Source: Desulfocapsaceae bacterium (lineage in GTDB: Bacteria; Desulfobacterota; Desulfobulbia; Desulfobulbales; Desulfocapsaceae). From it: a stretch of DNA of 5,652 nucleotides. The position numbers and the translations under genes are program-made. The notes beneath the pieces were generated by a model that was not told where the DNA came from, searched no databases, and saw only the letters and a list, made by a program, of their open reading frames with translations. Positions 1-5,652 of this stretch are shown piece after piece (position 1 is the first letter of the stretch; every line of letters begins with the position of its first letter). Where the stretch lies: NCBI GenBank assembly GCA_029934775.1, contig JAOZLO010000207.1:1-5652 (forward strand), given 5' to 3'.

Positions 1-2
1 TC

Positions 3-147
3 AAGCTAAAGTCTGATGTTAGACCCTAATCAAAAACCAATCTTTCTTCTGCAGGGACAGGATGATATATCTGTTCTCACCTCTGAGTTTGAGAACCTCT
101 GTTTTGAAATTATGAATCCGATATGGAGTGCGGCCAGTGAAAGTTAA
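3..147 (+). CDS. recC: Probable 3' end of recC (exodeoxyribonuclease V gamma subunit), partial, frame interrupted near 27
   Basis: RecC is the non-catalytic scaffold of RecBCD that in characterised enzymes recognises Chi. Only a short tail would lie here. The frame ending with TAA at 145-147 is open from position 10 and encodes about 45 residues, including KPIFLLQGQDD and then EFENLCFEIMNPIW. I recall this spacing (aromatic, Gly-Asp, acidic-Phe, hydrophobic helix, Pro-hydrophobic near the end) from RecC C-termini, but it is a short match made from memory. Position supports it: recC commonly lies directly upstream of recB, and this stop overlaps the recB start by 11 nt, the same overlap as recB/recD. 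The oddity is that this frame has TAA at 7-9. The frame that stays open longest from the left edge (from position 3) meets TAA at 27-29, directly after CCC. The join is therefore a frameshift, a sequence error, or an unrelated small ORF. Confidence 0.45.
125..128 (+). promoter_or_regulatory. Ribosome binding site GGAG deciding the recB start
   Basis: GGAG lies 8 nt before GTG 137, a good Shine-Dalgarno spacing. The only earlier in-frame start, GTG 128, overlaps the last G of this motif and has no purine-rich motif at a useful distance upstream. An in-frame stop (TGA 113-115) excludes longer starts. GTG 137 is therefore preferred. The site lies inside the putative recC tail, so recB translation is probably coupled to ribosomes finishing recC. 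Confidence 0.6.
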
Positions 148-3100
148 ACCTCATAGCTTTGATTCAGCCAGAGGTGATTTACATAGAGGTGTTAATCTCG
201 TTGAAGCCAGTGCAGGAACCGGGAAAACCTATGCCATTGCCATGCTGGTTCTCCGTGCTGTTGCGGAACTTGATATTGCTATTGATAAGATACTCATTGT
301 TACATTTACCAAGACCGCCACAGAAGAATTACGCAGCCGGATACGTGCTCGACTAGTTGAGGGGCGTAATCTCCTCAGTGGTGTCATGAAGAAACCGGAT
401 CCGACCCTGGAAAACTGGGCTGCTGGGATTGGCGATAAAGAAAGTGCGTTGAGACGCTTGAAACTTGCACTCTATGATATTGACTGTGCTGGAATTTTCA
501 CCATTCACAGCTTCTGCCAGCGCATGCTTTTAGATCAGGCCCTGGAAACCGGCCAACTTTTCGATGTTGAACTGATGACGGATATCGGCCAGGTCCGCGG
601 TGAAGTGGTAGATGATTTCTGGCGTGATCATTTTTATTCTCTGGATAAACTGCCAGCCAGTATTGTACTGCAGGAATTTTCAAACCCGGAGGAATTGTTA
701 AGGAGTGTACAGGGTGGTCTTAAGGGGCACGGCCGGATTGAACCGGTTGTGGGAACTGTTGCGGAAGCATTAACATCGCTTGATACAACCTTTAGTGTGA
801 TATCTTCCTGGTGGGAGAATAACGGGGGCCAGCTTTTTGACCAGCTTGAAAAGATACGATCAGAAAAGGGGTTTAAAAAGAGACTGACAGAATCTCTTAA
901 AACCTGGCACGAGTCACTTGATGCTTTTTTTTCAGGAGTTTCCAGGAGAGTACCATCAGATCTTAATCTGCTGCAGGCAGGTGAGATATGCAAGGAACTG
1001 AATGGCAACAAATATAGAGGAGAAGCAAAAAAAGAGGCCGTTCTTGCAGGTTGTTCTTTGCCTGGTGATAAAATAGACGACTTCCTTGATGCTAAAAGCA
1101 CTATTTTGCTGACCTTCAGGGTACAGCTTGCCCTGGAGTTGCAAAACGAGGTGTCAGAGCGGTTGAGTATGCGTGGTCTCATGTCCTTTGATGACCTTAT
1201 CAGCCGATTGTCATATGGTCTGCAGGGTGAACATGGACAAGAGCTGAGGAAAATAGTTCGGGAGCGGTTTCAAGTCGCTTTAATAGATGAATTTCAGGAC
1301 ACAGACAGCACCCAATGGTATATATTTTCAGAAATATTTGCATCTCCATCTCATTATCTCTATCTTATAGGAGACCCGAAGCAGGCGATTTACAAGTTTC
1401 GCGGGGCCGATATTTACTCCTATTTCAAGGCACGATCCTGTGCTGATTACCAGCTTACCCTTGATAAAAACTACCGATCCCATCCCTCTCTTGTGGGACA
1501 GGTGAACACGCTTTTCATGTCTCGCCCTAATCCATTCTTTTTTGATCAAAATCTTATCGACTACAACATTGTTCATCCTGCAAAAACAGAAGAGGACCTG
1601 GAGCTGGTCAAAGGAGGTGAATCTCTGGCGGGAATGATCTATTGCCTGTTACCCGAAAATGAAGACGATAAAGGAGGGAGATGGACAGGTGGCAAGGCAG
1701 CAGAAGAATTCAATCACTTTGTTGCAGCAGAAATCATTCGGCTGCTTGATCCGGATTCGCCGGTACTGCTGAAAATAAAAAATGAGCAGGAGAGAGTACT
1801 CCGACCCAGGGATATTGCAATCCTGGTTCGCTCTAATCGACAGGCTTCAGATTATCTTAATGAACTTAATAAGATCGGTATGCCGGCAATTGTATCCGCG
1901 CGGGAATCTGTTTTTAAGAGTGAGGAATGCAGAGAACTTTCTGTACTGCTCAATGCTGTAGCACAGCCAGGTGAACTCTCGCGATTAAAGGGTGCCATGA
2001 GCCTTCGCTGGTTCGGGTTTAAAGGACATGAACTGGTCGAATTGTGGCAGGACGAAGACCGGTTTATTTTGTGGTATGAACGTTTTCTCATATATGGCTC
2101 TCTCTGGCAGAAAGACGGCTTTATGGTGATGATGAACAGGTTGATCGTAGATGAAGATGTGTATCTGACACTTGCCTCGCAGCGAGGAACGGAGAGGAGT
2201 ATCACAAATATTCAGCATCTGTCTGAACTCATACAGGAAGTTGAGACTTCGGCCCATTTTAATCTTGCTCAGACCCTTCTCTGGTTGAGACAAATGATGG
2301 AAGCAGAGACTGATGGTGAGAGCGGAGAACTGCGCCTGGAAAGTGATGAAGAGGCTGTACAGATTGTTACCATGCATGGTGTTAAAGGGTTGGAATATCC
2401 TGTCGTTTTCTGTCCATACCTGTGGTATCGCCAGGATCGTTTAAAGAAAGAAAAATACTGTATAAGCAGTCATGATGATGAAAACAACCTCGTAGTTGAC
2501 CTTGGTTCTGATGATTTTGAGGTACGTAGAGAGGAGGCTGTTAAAGAGGAAAAGGCAGAAGATTTGAGATTGCTCTATGTTGCTCTTACCCGTGCAACTC
2601 TGCGCTGTTATGTTATGTGGGCTGATGTGAAAGCTGCAGGAATTGCAGGAGGTTCCTTTGATTCTGCCCTGGGTTACCTTCTCTTCCCTGATGGTGTGTG
2701 TGCTGCCGAAAAGCAGCAGGAAAAACTGGAGGAACTGGCCGGAAAGTTATCAGTCAGGTATATAGATCCTGCCGGCAGCAGGAGTGCTTCGTCTTTTTAC
2801 TGGCAGAAAGAGATGACTGATCTGAAGTCAATGTTACCCTCTGATCGTGACCTGCACACCGACTGGCAAATGTCCAGTTATTCTGCGCTGACCTCACTTA
2901 CCGTGTATGAAGATGAACCGGTGGAGAGGAAAAAAGAAGATGCGGAGGCAATTCCCATACCTGTTGTCGGTCTCCCCGCAGGGCCAAATTTTGGTAATGC
3001 AGTACATGAAATCCTTGAGTCAATCCCCTTTGATGAAATTTCCAATACGGCCGGGAATGAAGATTTCATAAGAGAAAAATGCAGAAAATATGGGATAGCT

Positions 3101-3682
3101 GTTGAATTGAAACCCCTTCAGCAGCTTTTGAGCAATGTTGTCAACAGTCCTATGGCTGATTTTTCTGGTAATGGCTTTTTTACACTGGCGTCCCTGTCGG
3201 AATCCTCATGTCTGCAGGAGATGGAATTCTATTTTCGTATGACTCTGGTGGAAACGGAGATGATAAATCATGTTCTTGCAGATGAGCCGACTGTATGCCA
3301 CCTTTCACACAAGGTGATGCAGGGGTATTTAACCGGATTGATTGATCTGGTCTGTAAGCACGAAGAGAGATACTATATCATTGACTATAAAACCAATTAT
3401 CTTGGAGACCTCATGGTAAATTACGAGCAGGAGAACCTCTCACGCGCCATGCGATCGCATAATTATGGTCTTCAGTACTGGATTTACACTCTGGTTCTTC
3501 ATCGTTATTTGAAAACTATGATCCCGGATTACAGTTACGAGCATCATTTTGGCGGTATTTTTTATCTTTTTATACGGGGCATGAAACCTGGCGCTGCCGG
3601 TAACGGGATTTTCAGTACAGTGCCTGAGTTAGGCCGCCTGGAAGAACTGGACAGGGTTCTGGGGGGGGGAGATGGAGGGTGA
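137..3682 (+). CDS. recB: RecBCD enzyme subunit RecB, helicase-nuclease (exodeoxyribonuclease V beta subunit)
   Basis: RecB is the 3'-5' DNA helicase and only nuclease of RecBCD; it also loads RecA in the E. coli enzyme. From GTG 137 the protein has 1181 residues, almost exactly E. coli length. Superfamily 1 motifs occur in order: Walker A EASAGTGKT (K30), Ia IVTFTKTATEEL (about 55-66), II LIDEFQDTD (D384, E385), III LIGDPKQAIYKFRG (about 410-423), IV LDKNYRS (R447), V TMHGVKGLEYP (H747), VI LLYVALTRA (R819). The C-terminal nuclease domain (about 900-1181) has GNAVHE (H957), MEFYF (E1030), GLIDLV (D1070), IIDYKTNYLG (D1083, K1085) and LQYWIYTLVLHRYL (Q1113, Y1117). These match the E. coli H956, D1067, D1080 and K1082 active site, so the nuclease should be active. 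The segment YEHHFGG followed by YLFIRG is typical of RecB. Motif V has Gly-Val where E. coli has Lys-Ser. GTG 128 is the alternative start (1184 residues). The gene ends in a G9 tract and overlaps recD by 11 nt. Confidence 0.97.
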   Translation: MKVKPHSFDSARGDLHRGVNLVEASAGTGKTYAIAMLVLRAVAELDIAIDKILIVTFTKTATEELRSRIRARLVEGRNLLSGVMKKPDPTLENWAAGIGDKESALRRLKLALYDIDCAGIFTIHSFCQRMLLDQALETGQLFDVELMTDIGQVRGEVVDDFWRDHFYSLDKLPASIVLQEFSNPEELLRSVQGGLKGHGRIEPVVGTVAEALTSLDTTFSVISSWWENNGGQLFDQLEKIRSEKGFKKRLTESLKTWHESLDAFFSGVSRRVPSDLNLLQAGEICKELNGNKYRGEAKKEAVLAGCSLPGDKIDDFLDAKSTILLTFRVQLALELQNEVSERLSMRGLMSFDDLISRLSYGLQGEHGQELRKIVRERFQVALIDEFQDTDSTQWYIFSEIFASPSHYLYLIGDPKQAIYKFRGADIYSYFKARSCADYQLTLDKNYRSHPSLVGQVNTLFMSRPNPFFFDQNLIDYNIVHPAKTEEDLELVKGGESLAGMIYCLLPENEDDKGGRWTGGKAAEEFNHFVAAEIIRLLDPDSPVLLKIKNEQERVLRPRDIAILVRSNRQASDYLNELNKIGMPAIVSARESVFKSEECRELSVLLNAVAQPGELSRLKGAMSLRWFGFKGHELVELWQDEDRFILWYERFLIYGSLWQKDGFMVMMNRLIVDEDVYLTLASQRGTERSITNIQHLSELIQEVETSAHFNLAQTLLWLRQMMEAETDGESGELRLESDEEAVQIVTMHGVKGLEYPVVFCPYLWYRQDRLKKEKYCISSHDDENNLVVDLGSDDFEVRREEAVKEEKAEDLRLLYVALTRATLRCYVMWADVKAAGIAGGSFDSALGYLLFPDGVCAAEKQQEKLEELAGKLSVRYIDPAGSRSASSFYWQKEMTDLKSMLPSDRDLHTDWQMSSYSALTSLTVYEDEPVERKKEDAEAIPIPVVGLPAGPNFGNAVHEILESIPFDEISNTAGNEDFIREKCRKYGIAVELKPLQQLLSNVVNSPMADFSGNGFFTLASLSESSCLQEMEFYFRMTLVETEMINHVLADEPTVCHLSHKVMQGYLTGLIDLVCKHEERYYIIDYKTNYLGDLMVNYEQENLSRAMRSHNYGLQYWIYTLVLHRYLKTMIPDYSYEHHFGGIFYLFIRGMKPGAAGNGIFSTVPELGRLEELDRVLGGGDGG
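3661..3669 (+). repeat. G9 homopolymer at the recB/recD junction
   Basis: Nine consecutive G bases encode the glycines near the RecB C-terminus (LGGGDGG) and end 2 nt before the recD ATG. I noticed no comparable G run elsewhere in the window. It is also the only purine-rich stretch where a ribosome binding site for recD could sit: G bases can pair with the anti-Shine-Dalgarno sequence using a wobble pair, while the exact GGAG at 3668-3671 abuts the start codon with no spacer. Slippage here would change the RecB tail and the recD initiation context. Losing one G puts recB in frame with recD. Gaining one G extends RecB by 15 residues to a TAG at 3724-3726. Confidence 0.85.
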
Positions 3683-5309
3683 CCCTACTTACAGTTTCCT
3701 GGATATTCATTTTTCCCGGTTTTTAGCCGCACGGTCGGGCCTCTCCGGAAAGGAGAAAAAGCTTTTTTACGACCTGGTAGTTAGATTGTCTGCAGCAATG
3801 TCCGATGGTCACAGCTGTCTTCCGGTATCAAAAGATGAGAGGGATCTGCTCTTTACAACAGACCTTGCCTCTGAAAGTGGGCAGACACCGCTTATAGTTT
3901 ACAACTACAACCTTTACCTGAACAGGTACTTTCATTATGAATCCCGTCTGGCAGGCCAGATCAGGAAGATGGCAGGTGTCTCTTTTGAGAAGGGGGAAAA
4001 GGGTGATCAACTGCTTGATGACTATTTTGGCAGAGACAAACATGAGATCGACTGGCAGAAAAGGGCTGCTGCCATGGCGCTTGAAAAGGAGCTGACAATA
4101 ATTTCAGGAGGACCTGGAACCGGCAAAACCTATACTGTATTGAAAATTTTAGCCATCCTCCTCCAGGCAATTGACAGTAAATTACACATAGGCCTGGCAG
4201 CCCCCACGGGCAAGGCGGCAATGCGATTACAACTTGCCATTGGAGGGAGTCTTGATGCGTTAATCTGTCCTGAAGAAATACGATCATCTCTCCCTAAAGA
4301 GGCTATGACTCTGCACCGGTTGCTCGGAGTGAGGAAAAACTCACCACAGTTTCGCCATAACAGCGATAATCCGATGAGCTGGGATGTTGTCGTTGTGGAC
4401 GAAGCGTCAATGGTTGATCTGGCTCTTATGAGTAAGCTTGTTGACGCCCTCAAGCCGGGATCAAGGCTCGTTTTACTGGGTGACAAGGATCAGCTTGCTT
4501 CTGTAGAGTCGGGAGCCGTGCTGAGCGACTGTATAGAAAGTCTTCCTGATAATACGGTCGAATTGCGAAAAACCTATCGCTTTGATTCTGGAATCAGAGG
4601 ACTTGCTGAAAGTATTAATGTGGGCGATATGTCCAGGGTTTGGTCAATGCTGCAGGATAAGAATATTACCAGTATCAGCCTCAAGAATTCGGGATTTTAT
4701 GCTTTCACAGGGGAGCATTATGCGAGGTATATGGAGAAAATCAACCGGGTCAAAGACGTTGGTCTGAGACAGATTTTCTCAGCTTTTACCAATTTTCAGG
4801 TACTTTGCAGTGTGCATTACGGGGAGCGGGGAGTGGCTGGAATTAATAGAGGAGTAGAATTTTATCTGGCCGGGAAGGGCTATCAGTGTAAACCCGACAG
4901 CTGGTATGCCGGAAGACCAGTTCTGGTGACCAGAAATGACTATAACCTCGGCTTGTATAACGGAGATATTGGTATCTGTATTCCGGATCCTGCAGATAAA
5001 AAATTAAAGGTATGGTTTGAAAAAAAAGATGGTGGTTTTAAAAGCTATCTACCTTACCGGTTACCAGGATGTGTAACGGCTTTTGCAATGACTATCCATA
5101 AAAGTCAGGGATCTGAGTTTGAAGAGGTCCTGGTTGTTTTGCCCCGGGAAGACAACAGGATTCTCTGCAGAGAATTGCTCTATACTGCAGTGACGCGGGC
5201 AAAAAAATGTGTGAGAATTGTTGCGGAGAAAAATGTCATGGAACTTTGCCTGTCCAGGCGTATTCAGCGTCATAGCGGTCTGGCTGAACAGCTTCGGAGT
5301 AGTAACTGA
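3672..5309 (+). CDS. recD: RecBCD enzyme subunit RecD, 5'-3' helicase (exodeoxyribonuclease V alpha subunit)
   Basis: RecD is the fast 5'-3' motor of RecBCD and is needed for full nuclease activity in the E. coli enzyme. The 545-residue protein is somewhat shorter than E. coli RecD (608). Residues 1 to about 115 form the N-terminal region that in the family contacts RecC. The helicase core follows: WQKRAA (128-133), Walker A SGGPGTGKTYT (K152), Ia GLAAPTGKAA (174-183), II VVVVDEASMVDL (D243, E244), III LLGDKDQLASVESGAV (D271), IV ELRKTYRF (R303), the RecD-type segment PVLVTRNDYNLGLYNGDIG (416-434), V FAMTIHKSQGSEF (471-483) and VI LLYTAVTRAKK (R509). All catalytic motifs are intact. ATG 3672 is the first possible start after an in-frame stop at 3630-3632. 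It lies inside recB (11-nt overlap), which suggests coupling. No conventional ribosome binding site is present apart from the G tract. RecD2 is unlikely: the protein is short and sits directly after recB. Confidence 0.96.
   Translation: MEGDPTYSFLDIHFSRFLAARSGLSGKEKKLFYDLVVRLSAAMSDGHSCLPVSKDERDLLFTTDLASESGQTPLIVYNYNLYLNRYFHYESRLAGQIRKMAGVSFEKGEKGDQLLDDYFGRDKHEIDWQKRAAAMALEKELTIISGGPGTGKTYTVLKILAILLQAIDSKLHIGLAAPTGKAAMRLQLAIGGSLDALICPEEIRSSLPKEAMTLHRLLGVRKNSPQFRHNSDNPMSWDVVVVDEASMVDLALMSKLVDALKPGSRLVLLGDKDQLASVESGAVLSDCIESLPDNTVELRKTYRFDSGIRGLAESINVGDMSRVWSMLQDKNITSISLKNSGFYAFTGEHYARYMEKINRVKDVGLRQIFSAFTNFQVLCSVHYGERGVAGINRGVEFYLAGKGYQCKPDSWYAGRPVLVTRNDYNLGLYNGDIGICIPDPADKKLKVWFEKKDGGFKSYLPYRLPGCVTAFAMTIHKSQGSEFEEVLVVLPREDNRILCRELLYTAVTRAKKCVRIVAEKNVMELCLSRRIQRHSGLAEQLRSSN
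5296..5299 (+). promoter_or_regulatory. Ribosome binding site GGAG for the HAD hydrolase gene
   Basis: GGAG within the last codons of recD lies 9 nt before ATG 5309. This spacing supports that start and means ribosomes completing recD could reinitiate at the TGATG overlap. Confidence 0.55.
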
Positions 5310-5652
5310 TGGGAAAAGGACTCTTTGTTATAGATTTTGATGGAACCTTCTTACGCGATGATAAAAGCCTTGCCACTGCAGATCGAGACGCACTGGTCAG
5401 GCTTCGCGATAGGGGAGTTGTAACTGCGATTGCAACAGGAAGATCGCTCTATTCATTGCAGAAAGTAATGATTGAACTCGGAGTGAATGGACCTGAAAAT
5501 TCATTCCCCATTGATTATGTTATTTTTTCCACCGGGGCCGGTATTTTGGATTTTCCCTCCAGCACTATATTGAATACATATTCGCTCAGCAGGGAAGATG
5601 TTGCTGGCATATCAGGTATTCTTGACAGTTATCATATTGACTATATGATTCA
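5309..5652 (+). CDS. HAD-superfamily hydrolase, probable Cof-type (HAD-IIB) sugar-phosphatase family, 5' part only
   Basis: The frame stays open from ATG 5309 to the window end: 114 complete codons plus two bases, so the C-terminal part is missing. Motif I is FVIDFDGTFL, with nucleophile D9 and general acid/base D11; motif II is AIATGRS, with T43. The spacing between them, about 34 residues without a cap insertion, fits class II HAD proteins, whose cap domain comes after motif II. STGAG (74-78) matches the position of the NGA-type turn that follows in Cof-like proteins, with Thr where Asn is usual. Members are Mg2+-dependent cytoplasmic phosphatases of sugar phosphates, nucleotides or cofactors; the substrate cannot be read from this fragment. 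Motifs III and IV would lie beyond the edge. The start shares its A with the recD stop (TGATG) and has a GGAG site, so the gene is almost certainly co-transcribed with recBD. A mechanistic link to repair is not shown. Confidence 0.88.
   Translation, partial: MGKGLFVIDFDGTFLRDDKSLATADRDALVRLRDRGVVTAIATGRSLYSLQKVMIELGVNGPENSFPIDYVIFSTGAGILDFPSSTILNTYSLSREDVAGISGILDSYHIDYMI

Noticed and set aside
128..136. GTG 128 as the recB start
   Set aside because: It would add only three residues. It overlaps the GGAG motif that fits GTG 137, and it has no ribosome binding site of its own. It is kept as an alternative in the recB entry.
1..136. A promoter for recB in the left-hand segment
   Set aside because: I saw no convincing -35/-10 pair with proper spacing, and the segment looks coding (recC tail), which fits an operon interior.
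807..814. CCTGGTGG, and TCTGGTGG at 3244-3251, as Chi-like octamers
   Set aside because: Each matches E. coli Chi at only 7 of 8 bases, Chi sequences differ between lineages, and two near matches in 5.6 kb carry no statistical weight.
925..932. T8 run in recB, and A8 run at 5020-5027 in recD, as phase-variation tracts
   Set aside because: They encode ordinary Phe-Phe and Lys-Lys stretches and are only eight bases long. A/T runs of this length are common at this GC content. Slippage would simply truncate the proteins.
634..1182. Long open frame of 182 codons on the minus strand inside recB
   Set aside because: It lies wholly within the well-supported recB coding region. Its translation is rich in Ser, Pro and Leu with no recognisable motif, and it competes with a gene whose motifs are intact on the + strand. 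Other minus-strand open frames inside recB and recD were dropped for the same reason.
5199..5207. GCA-AAA-AAA in recD motif VI as a possible -1 slippery site like that in dnaX
   Set aside because: It encodes conserved Ala-Lys-Lys of the motif. I identified no stimulatory stem-loop or upstream Shine-Dalgarno arrangement, and a shifted product would have no evident purpose this close to the C-terminus.

Overview
The window is an interior piece of a recCBD-type operon. All genes are on the + strand and packed end to end, with almost no untranslated DNA. It reads: a probable tail of recC (to 147), a complete recB (137-3682), a complete recD (3672-5309), and the 5' part of a HAD-superfamily phosphatase gene that runs off the right edge (5309-5652). 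RecB and RecD are identified from full sets of superfamily 1 helicase motifs. RecB also carries an intact C-terminal RecB-type nuclease domain.

Together the three Rec proteins would form the RecBCD helicase-nuclease. RecB is the 3'-5' motor and sole nuclease, RecD is the 5'-3' motor, and RecC is the scaffold that in characterised systems recognises Chi. The complex processes double-strand ends for RecA-dependent repair and degrades foreign linear DNA. The junctions suggest translational coupling. recC/recB and recB/recD each overlap by 11 nt (the first if GTG 137 is the recB start), and recD/HAD share one base in a TGATG stop-start. No promoter or terminator is visible, which fits an operon interior.

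The organism is a bacterium of moderate GC. A RecBCD (not AddAB) enzyme in recC-recB-recD order, with a recB C-terminus very like that of enterobacteria, suggests a proteobacterium in the broad sense. Desulfobacterota or Gammaproteobacteria are my best guesses, but nothing here fixes the lineage.

The core is ordinary. Two junction details deserve a second look. (1) The recC-like tail is not continuous with any frame entering from the left edge. The only frame open past position 16 reaches CCC-TAA at 24-29, where a +1 shift would join it exactly to the recC-like tail. (2) A G9 tract at 3661-3669 lies at the end of recB, directly before the recD start. Loss of one G would fuse recB in frame to recD. 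Neither can be separated from sequencing or assembly error using the sequence alone.
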